A stretch of DNA of 35,443 nt, from positions 1 through 35,443 of the forward strand of contig JAILPE010000009.1 in the NCBI GenBank assembly GCA_024699645.1, in the 5' to 3' direction. The first letter of the stretch is position 1. Each line of letters starts with the position of its first letter. The stretch comes from Lachnospiraceae bacterium. GTDB taxonomy: Bacteria; Bacillota; Clostridia; Lachnospirales; Lachnospiraceae. A model generated the notes under the pieces. That model ran no database searches. It saw only the letters and a program-made list of their open reading frames with translations, and was not told the origin of the DNA. Positions 1 through 9,499 of this stretch are shown in pieces. The translations under genes and the position numbers were made by a program.

Positions 1-1
1 A

Positions 2-145
2 CTTGTTGATATCCTTGACGTTTATCCTTCGTTCGACCCGAAGAAACCGAGCGGAGACAAGGCAGTTATCCGCGTAAACGGCGCGGACAGCGATTTTATC
101 AATGAGATTCACGGTGGAGACCGTATAGATCTTCGCTGGGAGTAA
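2..145 (+). CDS. C-terminal end of an upstream gene (possibly FtsA-like), partial
   Basis: Only the last 47 codons are present, open from the window edge to TAA at 143-145. The tail has a small beta-rich look, with IRVNGADSDF followed by GGDRIDLRWE, which resembles a beta-grasp domain with a Gly-Asp turn. From memory, an FtsA/PilM-like cell-division ATPase with this kind of tail sits before the YycJ-type hydrolase in related genomes. That is a guess from context and not shown by the sequence. The last five bases before the stop and the bases after it are part of a 38-bp tandem duplication. Confidence 0.4.
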   Translation, partial: LVDILDVYPSFDPKKPSGDKAVIRVNGADSDFINEIHGGDRIDLRWE

Positions 146-213
146 AGAACAACCCGAAATGAGAGTTTTCACATAGGGAGTAAAGAACAACCCGAAGATA
201 AGAGTTTTTACAT
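138..213. repeat. Two tandem 38-bp copies spanning a stop codon
   Basis: Units lie at 138-175 and 176-213, each beginning GGGAGTAAAGAACAACCCGA and ending TTTNACAT. The first copy contains the stop codon of the upstream gene, so the stop is duplicated in the spacer. The SD-like GGAG at 221-224 for the next gene lies just after the second copy. Confidence 0.85.
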
Positions 214-231
214 CGGGACAGGAGTGCAGTT

Positions 232-1026
232 TTGAAGTTTTGTTCACTTGCAAGCGGCAGCAGCGGGAATTGCCTTTATCTGAAGGCGGGTGACACGGCC
301 ATCCTTGTTGACGCGGGCATCAGTTGTAAGAAGATATGTGAAGGGCTTGACGCGATCGGCGAGTCACCCCGCAACATAAAGGCATGTTTTGTCACGCATG
401 ATCACAGCGATCATATAAAAGGTATACCGGTACTCATGAGAAAGTTCGGAATCCCGGTATATGCGACAGGAGGCACGCTCACAGCGATAGCCCTCAGTGA
501 CAAAAAAGAACTGCCGCGGGAACGGATGTATGAGCTCGTTCCGGACAGGGAAGTCACGATCGGAGAGCTGAAGGTCATGCCGTTCAGGATATCGCATGAT
601 GCTGCGGACCCCGTTTGTTACACGATAAAGCACGGAGACAGGAAGCTCGGCATGGCGACTGACCTCGGAGAGTTTACGGATTATACCGTCAAACACCTCC
701 TCGGATCGAACGCACTGTATGTTGAAGCAAATCATGATGTGAATATGCTGATGATGGGTCCTTATCCCTATCAGCTCAAGCTCAGGATCGATTCACCGAT
801 CGGACACCTCTCCAATGAGGCGTGTGGAAACATGGTCTCGAAGCTTTTGTTCGACGGACTTCAAACGGTCATGCTTGCGCACATAAGCGTTGACAACAAT
901 TTCGAGGAGCTTGCTTATCAGACCGTTAAGACGATGGTGGACGATACGGCCCAAAAGATGGGTATAAGCGCCCCGAAGATCGTGGTTGCGGACAGATACT
1001 GCGTGACAGATATATTTGAAGTGTAG
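232..1026 (+). CDS. MBL-fold metallo-hydrolase, YycJ/WalJ type
   Basis: A cytoplasmic metallo-beta-lactamase-fold phosphodiesterase/nuclease-like enzyme of the YycJ (WalJ) family, 264 aa, a usual length. The N-terminus MKFCSLASGSSGNC is typical, and the metal-binding THDHSDH motif sits at about residues 55-61, with a later GHLSNE segment also typical. WalJ has been linked to cell-wall and division coordination and to DNA processing in other Firmicutes; the precise substrate is unsettled. No ATG fits. The start is TTG at 232, placed 7 bases after GGAG at 221-224. It is separated from the next gene by a triple tandem repeat. Confidence 0.85.
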   Translation: MKFCSLASGSSGNCLYLKAGDTAILVDAGISCKKICEGLDAIGESPRNIKACFVTHDHSDHIKGIPVLMRKFGIPVYATGGTLTAIALSDKKELPRERMYELVPDREVTIGELKVMPFRISHDAADPVCYTIKHGDRKLGMATDLGEFTDYTVKHLLGSNALYVEANHDVNMLMMGPYPYQLKLRIDSPIGHLSNEACGNMVSKLLFDGLQTVMLAHISVDNNFEELAYQTVKTMVDDTAQKMGISAPKIVVADRYCVTDIFEV

Positions 1027-1049
1027 CTGCGGACTGATACTGTGCAAAA

Positions 1050-1150
1050 GGCAGTGTGAAATACGGGAGAGTGCCACGCGAAAAGGCAGTGTGAAATACG
1101 GGAGAGTGCCACGCGAAAGGCAGTGTGAAATACGGGACGGTGCCACGCAA
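1050..1150. repeat. Three tandem 34-35 bp copies in a spacer
   Basis: Copies begin at 1050, 1085 and 1119 with GGCAGTGTGAAATACGGGA and end in GTGCCACGC. The first two are nearly identical and the third differs by a few bases. The block lies directly after the stop of the metallo-hydrolase. Minus-strand frames through it give repetitive peptides that are not genes. Confidence 0.9.
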
Positions 1151-1259
1151 AAAAATTTTAAAGTGTGAAAGTCGGAGATGTACTGAAAAATCATCTCATA
1201 AAATATACATCTGTAGTACGTTGTGCTAAATATAATCAGATGTAATGCGGAGATTTATT

Positions 1260-1532
1260 ATGCAGAAAGTGATCATTACTGTAGTAGGCAAAGACTGTGT
1301 GGGAATCATGGCTAAGGTTTGTACTTACCTTGCCGATAAGCAGATCAATATCCTTGATATTTCACAGACAATCGTTTCGGGCTATTTCAACATGATGATG
1401 GTTGCCGACAGACAGCTTGACAAGAATCATTTTGAAGATACGGCCAAGGAGCTTGAAGAGCTTGGAAGCTCGATCGGAGTAGTTATTCGCATGCAGCGCG
1501 AAGAGATCTTCGATATGATGCACAGAATCTGA
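1260..1532 (+). CDS. ACT-domain protein (UPF0237 type)
   Basis: A 90-aa single ACT domain. ACT domains bind amino acids or other small ligands as allosteric sensors; this stand-alone form has beta-alpha-beta order with VVGKDCVGIMAKV at the start and ILDISQTIVSGYFNMMM as the second strand region. The start chosen is ATG 1260, preceded at good spacing by CGGAG at 1248-1252. An in-frame ATG at 1245 has no SD. A TATAAT at 1231-1236 could be a -10 element, but no clear -35 was found. It is followed closely by a UPF0210 gene, a pairing that recurs in many bacteria, so it probably regulates or partners that protein. The ligand is unknown. Confidence 0.85.
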   Translation: MQKVIITVVGKDCVGIMAKVCTYLADKQINILDISQTIVSGYFNMMMVADRQLDKNHFEDTAKELEELGSSIGVVIRMQREEIFDMMHRI

Positions 1533-1607
1533 AGAAAAAAAGTATAAAGAAGCAACTGAAACGTCACAGAAGACGCGATGTGCGAGGATTTAATACGGAG
1601 AAAGATC

Positions 1608-2972
1608 ATGATCAATATTACTGAAGTATCTGAGACCAATGAGATGATCAACAAGGAAAACCTTGACGTAAGAACGATCACTATGGGTATCAGCCTGTAT
1701 GATTGCGCCGGAGAGGATCTCGGACGTGTACAGGAAAAAATCCTGGAGAAGATAACAAGGAAAGCGGGACGTCTCGTTGAAGTAGGAGAACACATTTCGA
1801 AGAGCTACGGAATCCCGGTTGTAAATAAAAGAATAGCGGTAACGCCTATATCAAGCATCGGCGCTTCCTGCTGCAAGAGCGAGGAAGATTTTGTTAAGCT
1901 CGCATTAACGCTTGAACAGGCAGCAAAAGAGACGGGAGTCAACCTCATCGGAGGTTACAGCGCCGTTATTTCAAAGGGAATGACGGATCACGAGAAGATG
2001 TTCCTGCGCTCGATCCCCGAAGCATTAAAAGTGACGAGGAGTGTGTGTAGCTCCGTAAACGTGGGCTCCACAAGGACCGGCATCAATATGGATGCGGTAA
2101 GGATGATGGGCGAGATCATCGTTGAAACGGCCAAGAGGTCTTACGGAACGGATTCGCTCGGATGCGCAAAGCTTGTTGTGTTCTGTAACGCACCCGACGA
2201 CAACCCTTTTATGGCAGGCGCGTTTCACGGTGTCAGCGAGGGCGAGGCGGTCATCAACGTCGGCATAAGCGGTCCCGGAGTAGTTAAGAAAGCACTTGAG
2301 AGCATTCACGGAGAGAGCTTTGAAGTTCTCTGCGAGATGATCAAGAAGACTGCCTTTAAGATCACGAGAGTCGGACAGCTTGTTGCGACCGAAGCGGCAA
2401 GGAGACTCGGTGTGCCGTTCGGAATAGTTGATCTTTCGCTTGCACCCACACCCGCTGTGGGCGACTCGGTTGCAGATATACTTAAAGAAATGGGACTTGA
2501 GCATCCCGGAGCACCCGGAACAACCGCGGCTCTTGCGCTCCTTAACGATCAGGTTAAGAAGGGCGGAGTTATGGCAAGCTCTTATGTCGGAGGTCTTTCG
2601 GGTGCATTCATTCCCGTCAGCGAGGACAGAGGAATGATCGAGGCAGTCGAAGCGGGAGCTCTTTCTCTCGAAAAGCTCGAGGCGATGACATGCGTATGTT
2701 CGGTAGGCCTTGATATGATAGCGATACCCGGCGACACACCGGCGGCAACAATATCGGGAGTTATTGCCGATGAAATGGCGATCGGCATGATAAATCAAAA
2801 GACAACAGCGGTAAGACTGATCCCCGCGATCGGTAAGAAAGTTGGGGACAGCCTTGATTTTGGCGGACTTTTTGGGGTTTCACCCGTAATGCCTGTCAAT
2901 ACCTTCTCATGTAACGAGTTTATAATGAGAGAAGGCAGGATTCCCGCACCCATTCACAGCTTCAAGAACTGA
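1608..2972 (+). CDS. UPF0210/DUF711 PFL-like family protein
   Basis: A 454-aa protein of the UPF0210 (DUF711) family, recognised from the [14 protein letters not shown] start, the [15 protein letters not shown] segment, the Gly-rich NVGISGPGV region and the conserved C-terminus around [19 protein letters not shown]. The fold has been compared with glycyl-radical (PFL-like) proteins, but no reaction is established. ATG 1608 follows CGGAGAAAG at the right spacing, and an upstream in-frame ATG at 1578 lacks an SD. It lies 75 bp after the ACT-domain gene and is almost certainly co-transcribed with it. Confidence 0.85.
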   Translation: MINITEVSETNEMINKENLDVRTITMGISLYDCAGEDLGRVQEKILEKITRKAGRLVEVGEHISKSYGIPVVNKRIAVTPISSIGASCCKSEEDFVKLALTLEQAAKETGVNLIGGYSAVISKGMTDHEKMFLRSIPEALKVTRSVCSSVNVGSTRTGINMDAVRMMGEIIVETAKRSYGTDSLGCAKLVVFCNAPDDNPFMAGAFHGVSEGEAVINVGISGPGVVKKALESIHGESFEVLCEMIKKTAFKITRVGQLVATEAARRLGVPFGIVDLSLAPTPAVGDSVADILKEMGLEHPGAPGTTAALALLNDQVKKGGVMASSYVGGLSGAFIPVSEDRGMIEAVEAGALSLEKLEAMTCVCSVGLDMIAIPGDTPAATISGVIADEMAIGMINQKTTAVRLIPAIGKKVGDSLDFGGLFGVSPVMPVNTFSCNEFIMREGRIPAPIHSFKN

Positions 2973-3050
2973 TAGAGCGGTTCCCGGAAGTTACGACACG
3001 GAAACGAATGCGGTTAAAGGAACGCATTTACACAGGAGGAAACGACAGGA

Positions 3051-4628
3051 ATGTCAGGTAAAGATTACAACGAAGGTCCGGATGAATACTTTGACGAGCA
3101 GGATGAGTACGACCTGCTTCCGGAAGATTTTGAGGATGTATCGGTTGAATACGAAGAGTCTCTCGAAGATTTTGAAGAAGGCCCCAATGCCTATGACAAG
3201 CTGACCGAAGATTTCAACGATATCGATGATTTCATCTATGATGAAGAGGGACACAGCGAACCGGTACCCAATGTCTATTACTACAAAGACGAAGAAAACT
3301 ACGAAGAAGATATGGTATACGAAGAGCCGGAGGATGAAGAGGAAGTGACAAAGAAAAAGAAAAAAATGTCATTATGTAAGAAAATCCTTCTCGGTATCGG
3401 TATCTTTTTATTCTTACTCATACTCTTTATTCTGTTCATCGTGTTTACGCCCGTAGGACAAAGACTCGGTATCGGATGCGTGGCAGGATATCTTAGAGAG
3501 AAGATGGGCGGCGTTCCGGATGTGACGGACGGCGATATAGCCAATATAATCAAAATACCCGATCCGGAATTTGAAAAAACGATCATCGGACCCGAGAACA
3601 CCACTTCCGAAACGGTGACGACGGGACCGAGAAGTGAGGAGTATGTTAAGACATTCCTTATATTCGGTATCGAAGAGATCGACGGAGCTTCAAATACGGA
3701 TGCGATCCTTCTTATGTCCATAAACAAGAAGGACAATACGATAAAGATGACATCGCTCCTCAGAGATACTTATGTAGATATCCCCGGGGACTACGCAAAT
3801 AAGATAAACTCCGTGTATGCACGCGGATGTAAGAGGACAGACGATCCGAAGCTCAAGAAGGCAGCCGGAGCGGCACTCCTTGTAAACGTGATCGAGAATA
3901 CGTATGATGTCGATATTTCGGGATATGCGTGTGTTAATTTCTCAAGCTTTGAGAAGATTGTCGACAGACTCGGCGGCATAGACATTCAGCTCGGAGAGAA
4001 GGAAGCAAAGTATCTCAGAAAGACAAACTATATAAGTAATCCGGCATACCGTACTGTTCAGGCCGGATGGAACCACATGAACGGCAACCAGGTACTCGGT
4101 TATTGTCGTGTCAGAAAAGTAGTGACACTCGGCGGCGCAAACAACGATTACGGTCGTACCGTTCGCCACAGACGTGTTATAAATGCGATAATCGATAAAT
4201 TTAAGTCGACAAGTATTTTTGATATGATTCCGATCATGAACGATTGTCTCGGTTATATTTACACGAACCTGACGGCGCAGCAGATCGAGGACGCTCTTGT
4301 TGATATCGTCGATAACAGTATATTTACCACTGCATCGATGAGACTGCCGGCCGACGAGCTCTTTACCGACAGCGGCAAGACCGGTATCAACAACGGCAAG
4401 AGTAACATAACATATGCGCTTGTCCTTGGCGACAAGGTTGATGAAAACATTAAAAAGTTCCATGAATTCCTTTTCCTTGATGAGGAGAAGACTGAAGAGG
4501 CACCGGCTGATGGGGGATCTCAGACCACTGGGGGAACTCAGACCGGTTCACCGACAGATACTGCAACAGGTGTGACTACAGGACCGGCAGCAAATGCGCC
4601 GGTAGATGAGGCGTTAAATGGCAGATGA
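3051..4628 (+). CDS. LytR-CpsA-Psr (LCP) family envelope protein 1
   Basis: LCP enzymes transfer undecaprenyl-linked glycopolymers such as teichoic acids or capsule onto peptidoglycan at the outer face of the membrane. This 525-aa protein has an unusually long acidic cytoplasmic tail (about residues 1-100, rich in Asp, Glu and Tyr), a KKKKK stop-transfer patch, one membrane helix at about 110-135, then the LCP domain from about 200. That domain has SLLRDTYVDIPG, KINSVYARG, LGYCRVRK and DYGRTVRHRRVI, including the Arg residues that bind the pyrophosphate. The C-terminus is a Thr/Gly-rich low-complexity tail. AGGAGG at 3034-3039 supports ATG 3051. Its end overlaps the next LCP gene by 11 bp. 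Confidence 0.9.
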   Translation: MSGKDYNEGPDEYFDEQDEYDLLPEDFEDVSVEYEESLEDFEEGPNAYDKLTEDFNDIDDFIYDEEGHSEPVPNVYYYKDEENYEEDMVYEEPEDEEEVTKKKKKMSLCKKILLGIGIFLFLLILFILFIVFTPVGQRLGIGCVAGYLREKMGGVPDVTDGDIANIIKIPDPEFEKTIIGPENTTSETVTTGPRSEEYVKTFLIFGIEEIDGASNTDAILLMSINKKDNTIKMTSLLRDTYVDIPGDYANKINSVYARGCKRTDDPKLKKAAGAALLVNVIENTYDVDISGYACVNFSSFEKIVDRLGGIDIQLGEKEAKYLRKTNYISNPAYRTVQAGWNHMNGNQVLGYCRVRKVVTLGGANNDYGRTVRHRRVINAIIDKFKSTSIFDMIPIMNDCLGYIYTNLTAQQIEDALVDIVDNSIFTTASMRLPADELFTDSGKTGINNGKSNITYALVLGDKVDENIKKFHEFLFLDEEKTEEAPADGGSQTTGGTQTGSPTDTATGVTTGPAANAPVDEALNGR

Positions 4629-6165
4629 TCCCGTATTGGATGATATGATTGAAATCTTACCGGATGAAGCTTCCTTAGAGGCCGACGGCTCGGCCACAGA
4701 TGATCATGATGGCGACAGCGATATGACCATCGTTCCGGACAAGGAGGATGTTTCTGCGTTGCCCGAAGACGAGGATATGAAGATCGCTTACAGCGGCCCG
4801 GCAGAAACCGGGATCAAGTCGGTTCCGGAAAGCATTGACGAAGATGCTGATATGAAGATCATCCCCGAGGGCAGTTCGTATAGCGACATACAGTTTGAAG
4901 ACGATTACAGTCGTGAGATGTACGAGATGGAGCACGAAGACGATGACAGAGATCTCATCGAGGAAATAAATGCATCGCTTCAGGAGCAGAACAGAAGCTC
5001 TATAGCGGACGAGGAACGGTTTACAAGGATAGTTCTTGAAAATGAGCCCACATCATTCTTCGGAAAGATAGGCGCGTTTATCAAAAGGCTTCCGGTATGG
5101 GCGTATTTCTTTTCGGGAATCGTCTTACTTCTCATAATGGCGGTAATACTGTTGTTTACGACCGATATCGGAAAAAAGATCGTGATCAACGAGGGAAGTC
5201 AGTATGTTGCGGGCAAGATGAATTACAGCCCGGTGGTAGAGGAACCCGTTGTTGAGATACCCGACGACCTTGATCTTGACATGGAACCCGGAATAGAAGT
5301 GGTTGACGAGACAAAAGAGCTCGAGATGCCCGAAACCAAGAAAAAGACTGTTGATGTTGAACAGGTGCCGCAGGAAAAAAAGATACACAACATCCTCTTG
5401 CTCGGAGAGGAAAATATAGAATCCAAGGAAGGACGCGGAAGGTCCGACCTTATTATAATCGCGACGATCAATGAAGAAGACAAGAGCATAAAGTTCACGT
5501 CCGTGATGAGAGATATTCTCGTTGCGATCCCCGGACACAGCGACAACAGGCTTAATGCCGCCTATGCAATGGGAGGTGTCTCGCTCGTATATCAGACACT
5601 CGGCAACAACCTCGGGATCGATATCGACAATTACGCAAAGGTGAATTTTGAGTCTTTTGAGAAGATAATCGACGCCATCGGCGGTGTTGACATCAAACTG
5701 ACCGAAGAGGAAGCCTCGTATCTCAACAGGACAAATTACATAAGCAATGAGAAGTACAGAAACGTCAAAGCAGGCAAGAATCATCTGAACGGCAATCAGG
5801 CACTCGGATATTGCAGGATCAGGAAGGTCGGAACGGCAGGAAACGAGTACAGTGATTTCGGACGTACATCGCGTCACCGTATACTGCTTGAATCAATCGT
5901 AACTTCGATCAAGGGGATGAGCCTCAAGCAGTTAAAGAAATTCTGTGATAAGTGTCTGCCCTACGTTACAACTGATATTGACGAGGAAACGCTTGAAAAG
6001 TACATAAAAGCTGTCTTTGACATAGGTCTCGACAAGCAGATCGGAAATTACAGGATCCCGATAGACGGGACATACAGCGACGCAAATCTTAGGGGAATGC
6101 TCGTTACAAAGGTTGATCTCAGAAAGAACGCACTCGAATTACAGAAATTTATTTATGGGGAATAA
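4618..6165 (+). CDS. LytR-CpsA-Psr (LCP) family envelope protein 2
   Basis: A second LCP protein, 515 aa, starting inside the last codons of the first, so translation is probably coupled. Layout matches its neighbour: a long acidic cytoplasmic region (about 1-140), one helix at about 160-184, then the extracellular LCP domain from about 254, with VMRDILVAIPG, RLNAAYAMGG, LGYCRIRK and DFGRTSRHRILL. The two share the NYISN, HLNGNQ/HMNGNQ and FEKI(I/V)D blocks, which indicates a local duplication followed by divergence. It ends with the LCP domain and lacks the Thr-rich tail of its neighbour. Confidence 0.9.
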   Translation: MADDPVLDDMIEILPDEASLEADGSATDDHDGDSDMTIVPDKEDVSALPEDEDMKIAYSGPAETGIKSVPESIDEDADMKIIPEGSSYSDIQFEDDYSREMYEMEHEDDDRDLIEEINASLQEQNRSSIADEERFTRIVLENEPTSFFGKIGAFIKRLPVWAYFFSGIVLLLIMAVILLFTTDIGKKIVINEGSQYVAGKMNYSPVVEEPVVEIPDDLDLDMEPGIEVVDETKELEMPETKKKTVDVEQVPQEKKIHNILLLGEENIESKEGRGRSDLIIIATINEEDKSIKFTSVMRDILVAIPGHSDNRLNAAYAMGGVSLVYQTLGNNLGIDIDNYAKVNFESFEKIIDAIGGVDIKLTEEEASYLNRTNYISNEKYRNVKAGKNHLNGNQALGYCRIRKVGTAGNEYSDFGRTSRHRILLESIVTSIKGMSLKQLKKFCDKCLPYVTTDIDEETLEKYIKAVFDIGLDKQIGNYRIPIDGTYSDANLRGMLVTKVDLRKNALELQKFIYGE

Positions 6166-6245
6166 AACACGGCACCACGGGGAGCGGTCCGCGGGTGTTG
6201 CAGGCAAAAGATAATGACGGGTTTATGTCGGAAAGGAACGGATGT

Positions 6246-7049
6246 ATGGAAATACAGATGTGGAGAGAGATTCTTGAACCTTATTCACTTGCTGTGGATG
6301 AGCTTAAGGAAAAGTTTGAACACATGAAATCGGCGTATAGGGCGGCAGGCCTTTATTCACCGATCGAGCAGGTCGATGTCCGTGTAAAATCTATTTCAAG
6401 TCTTCTTGAAAAGGTCCAGCGTAAGCATATTTCACTGGATGATATAGAAACACACATAGACGATATCGCCGGTGTCAGGATCATATGTCAGTTTATCGAG
6501 GATATATACAAGGTCGCCCAGATCATAAAGAAGCGTACCGATATGCAGGTGGTTGAAGAACAGGACTATGTGAAGAATCAGAAGCCTTCGGGTTACAGAA
6601 GCTATCATATGGTCATTAAATACAGAGTGGAATCTCTTAAAGGACCGAAGGATATCTTTTGCGAGATCCAGATCAGAACGCTTGCGATGAACTTCTGGGC
6701 TACGATAGAGCATTCTCTTCAGTACAAATACAAGCAGAACATGCCTGAAAACCTGCGTGTCAGGCTGCTCAAGGCGGCAGAGGCCATCGTCGTGCTCGAC
6801 AGGGAAATGTCACTGGTCCGCGGTGAGATCATGGATGCCCAGAATACATTTACATTGAAATCAAACCTTGTCGCAGATATTCTGACGAACATCCAGAATC
6901 TTTACAAGGTTGCAAACAAACGTGAGATCGTCAAGATTCAGGATGAATTCTTCAAGATATATAATTCCGAGGATCTCGCTCACCTTGAGCTCTTTGCGAA
7001 GGAGCTTGATATAATCTCGGAAGGTTACAGAGCACAAAGTTTGAAGTAG
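6246..7049 (+). CDS. Small alarmone synthetase, RelQ/SAS1-like
   Basis: Makes (p)ppGpp from ATP and GDP/GTP. The 267-aa protein has the synthetase (RelA_SpoT) domain but no HD hydrolase, TGS or ACT regions, so it is a stand-alone synthetase. The motifs visible are DIAGVRIICQFIEDIY, GYRSYHMVIKY and the catalytic stretch FCEIQIRTLAMNFWATIEHS, where the Glu binds Mg. ATG 6246 has GGAAAGGA at 6230-6237 upstream; earlier starts (6195 TTG, 6225 ATG) lack an SD. It is 80 bp after the LCP pair and 17 bp before the rRNA methyltransferase. Confidence 0.9.
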   Translation: MEIQMWREILEPYSLAVDELKEKFEHMKSAYRAAGLYSPIEQVDVRVKSISSLLEKVQRKHISLDDIETHIDDIAGVRIICQFIEDIYKVAQIIKKRTDMQVVEEQDYVKNQKPSGYRSYHMVIKYRVESLKGPKDIFCEIQIRTLAMNFWATIEHSLQYKYKQNMPENLRVRLLKAAEAIVVLDREMSLVRGEIMDAQNTFTLKSNLVADILTNIQNLYKVANKREIVKIQDEFFKIYNSEDLAHLELFAKELDIISEGYRAQSLK

Positions 7050-7065
7050 TAAAGGAGCAGGGACT

Positions 7066-8667
7066 GTGGGTTTGGTTCACGAGGAGGCAAAAGAAAGAAA
7101 AACGGATAGCAAGAACAGCTATCTTCCGAAAACTTTTCTGGAAAATATGTCGAAAATATTGGGCGAGGAATACGATGTATTCCTTGCCTCTTATGATGAT
7201 GAGCCTGCTTCGGGACTCAGGATCAATCCGCTTAAAGTGGATCGGAGCAGATTCGGGGAGATATATAAGACTCTTGAAAATGTCCCGTGGGCGGATGGCG
7301 GCTACTATGTCAGCACCGATGAAGACGAAAAAGCTCCTTCAAAGCATCCTTACTATTATGCCGGACTCTATTATCTTCAGGAACCGAGTGCGATGGCACC
7401 GGGTGCGCTCATGCCTTTAACGGAAGGCTGCAGGGTACTCGATCTGTGCGCGGCACCGGGCGGAAAGAGCACCCAGATCGGTGCACGTCTTGCCGGCAAA
7501 GGAATACTTGTATCCAATGACATAAGCGCTTCAAGGGCAAGAGCGCTTCTCAAGAATATAGAGCTTTTTGGTATCGGGAATGTTCTGATATTGTCGGAAT
7601 CGCCGGACAGACTCGCTGAAGTTTTTACGGGATACTTTGACAGGATAATCATTGATGCGCCATGCTCGGGCGAGGGTATGTTCAGAAAGGTTCATGCCGT
7701 CGCAAAAAACTGGGAGCAATACGGCAGCGGCTACTATGCCGATCTTCAGAAGCAGATCGTCCCGTGTGCGATTGAGATGCTCACGCCCGGCGGAATCATG
7801 GTATACTCGACATGTACGTTTTCACCGCTTGAGGATGAGGAAACGTTGAGGCTTATTCTGAAAGATCATCCTGATATGCATGTGATCCCGTTTCCGGAGG
7901 CTGACAGGATATTCGGTGAGATAGGCTTTGTAAGGGCGGGGAACATCGGTGAGTTTAAGGTTGAAAGGTCTGAAGGTGAAGATCAAAACGACTTGCGCTT
8001 TAACGATGAGATCTCGAACGCGGCAAGGCTTTATCCGCACAAGATAAAAGGAGAAGGTCATTTTGTGGCGCTCCTGCGGAAAGACGGCCCGGGAGAGATC
8101 GGAACACAGGCGCTCTCAAGAGTGTCAGAAGGACCGGAAAACGAAGAAACAACCGCTTCTCGGGAGATCGAAGCAGTCGCAACCGGCACAGGATATTATA
8201 AAAATTCATACGACGCATCTGTCCGCCGCAGACATCGCGATATACCGGACGGTGCATTTGATTTCTTTGAAAAGATAGGTTTTAAGATCTCTGCGGACAA
8301 GCTTTATGTCAAGGCGGGCTTTGTATCGCTCGATCCCGAACCGCAGATACCATACGGAGCAGAAAAGCTGCGCACGTTAAGGCGGGGGTTGCTGCTCGGA
8401 GAGATAAAAAAAGACAGATTCGAGCCGTCTCAGGCACTTGCATGCGCGATGCCCGTCGGCGCCTATGAGAACACGGTCGATTTCCCGTCTGATTCGGAAG
8501 ACGTGATCAGGTACCTTAAGTGCGAGACCATAAGCGTTGTGGGAAAAAACGCAGAGGCAGAGGACGGTTATGTCCTTGTTTGCACCGACGGTTTCCCGCT
8601 CGGATGGGCGCGTAAAAAGGGCGAAACACTGAAAAACAGATATCTTCCGGGATGGAGGATGATGTAA
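7066..8667 (+). CDS. RsmF-like rRNA cytosine-C5 methyltransferase (NOL1/NOP2/Sun)
   Basis: A 533-aa SAM-dependent rRNA m5C methyltransferase, probably acting on 16S rRNA. SAM motif I is DLCAAPGGKS at residues 126-135, motif IV is DAPCSGEGMF with Cys200, and motif VI is YSTCTFSPLEDE with Cys250. These are the two catalytic cysteines of the family. The C-terminal third carries an RsmF-type extension ending in a PUA-like segment (DGFPLGWARKKG). The start is GTG 7066, 8 bases after AAAGGAG at 7051-7057. Whether the target is C1407, as in E. coli RsmF, cannot be read from the sequence. Confidence 0.88.
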   Translation: MGLVHEEAKERKTDSKNSYLPKTFLENMSKILGEEYDVFLASYDDEPASGLRINPLKVDRSRFGEIYKTLENVPWADGGYYVSTDEDEKAPSKHPYYYAGLYYLQEPSAMAPGALMPLTEGCRVLDLCAAPGGKSTQIGARLAGKGILVSNDISASRARALLKNIELFGIGNVLILSESPDRLAEVFTGYFDRIIIDAPCSGEGMFRKVHAVAKNWEQYGSGYYADLQKQIVPCAIEMLTPGGIMVYSTCTFSPLEDEETLRLILKDHPDMHVIPFPEADRIFGEIGFVRAGNIGEFKVERSEGEDQNDLRFNDEISNAARLYPHKIKGEGHFVALLRKDGPGEIGTQALSRVSEGPENEETTASREIEAVATGTGYYKNSYDASVRRRHRDIPDGAFDFFEKIGFKISADKLYVKAGFVSLDPEPQIPYGAEKLRTLRRGLLLGEIKKDRFEPSQALACAMPVGAYENTVDFPSDSEDVIRYLKCETISVVGKNAEAEDGYVLVCTDGFPLGWARKKGETLKNRYLPGWRMM

Positions 8668-8704
8668 GCGCGCACGAAACGGAACAGAGGAGAATATACG
8701 CGAA

Positions 8705-9412
8705 ATGGAAATGATAAACACAACGATTTGTGCGGCGCAGGAGCCTAAAATCCCTGTAAGCGAGATCATGAGCGGGATAAAAGCGGTAATCTTTGACCTT
8801 GACGGAACACTGATCGACTCGATGTGGATGTGGAAGCAGATCGATATAGATTACCTGGCTTCAAAGGGAAGGCCGTTTCCGCCGAACCTTCAGGACACGA
8901 TCTCGGGGATGAGCTTCTCGGAGACGGCGGTATACTTTAAAAAGACATTTGAACTCGAGGATGACCTTGAAACAATAAAAAAATGCTGGAACGATATGGC
9001 GTATGACATGTATAATTCTCGTGTGACATTAAAAGAAGGAGTGCAGGAATTCCTCGAAAAGATAAAGGCGTACGGTATAAAGACAGGGATCGCGACAAGT
9101 AATTCGAGTGAGCTTGCGTTCTCGGTGATCAAGAGGCTCGGCATAGACGCCTATATCGACGAGGTTCATACTGCCTGCGAAGTTGAAAAAGGAAAACCTG
9201 CTCCGGATATATTCCTGTTTGTGGCTGAAAAACTTGGAGTTAAACCTTCGGAATGTTTGGTGTTTGAGGATGTCCTCAGAGGGGTTGCAGCCGGAAAGAG
9301 TGCGGGAATGAGAGTTTGCGCCTGCTACGATGCGGCAAGTGAGTATGAGGATGAAGAAAAGAGGCAGATCGCAGACTGCAGCATAAACAGTTTTGCGGAG
9401 CTGATGCAGTAA
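8705..9412 (+). CDS. HAD-superfamily phosphatase/phosphoglucomutase-like hydrolase
   Basis: A 235-aa cytoplasmic HAD hydrolase with an alpha-helical C1 cap, in the beta-phosphoglucomutase-like group. Motif I is FDLDGT (nucleophile Asp31, acid/base Asp33), motif II is ATSNSS, motif III is Lys in EKGKPAPDIF, and motif IV is VFEDVLRGVAA. The substrate is probably a small phosphorylated sugar or nucleotide but is not predictable. GAGGAG at 8687-8692 precedes ATG 8705 (ATG 8711 is equally possible). An internal ATG at 8768, just before the first motif, has no SD. Confidence 0.85.
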   Translation: MEMINTTICAAQEPKIPVSEIMSGIKAVIFDLDGTLIDSMWMWKQIDIDYLASKGRPFPPNLQDTISGMSFSETAVYFKKTFELEDDLETIKKCWNDMAYDMYNSRVTLKEGVQEFLEKIKAYGIKTGIATSNSSELAFSVIKRLGIDAYIDEVHTACEVEKGKPAPDIFLFVAEKLGVKPSECLVFEDVLRGVAAGKSAGMRVCACYDAASEYEDEEKRQIADCSINSFAELMQ

Positions 9413-9499
9413 AGGAAGATGCGGATCCGTCAGTGTCGGCAAAAGTACGGCAAAGTGCCGGGAAAACCGCAGACAATACAAAAAAGAAAGCGAGAGGTT

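Noticed and set aside
138-1150. CRISPR array, suggested by 34-38 bp repeats
   Set aside because: Units are directly adjacent with no spacers, differ between loci, and no cas gene is present.
793-1194. Minus-strand ORFs through the triple repeat at 1050-1150
   Set aside because: The peptides simply repeat SRISHCL or YFTLPF units derived from the spacer repeat.
2025-2798. Long minus-strand ORF (257 codons) opposite the UPF0210 gene
   Set aside because: It shadows a conserved plus-strand gene, has no SD, and its His/Cys/Arg-rich composition is typical of antisense frames.
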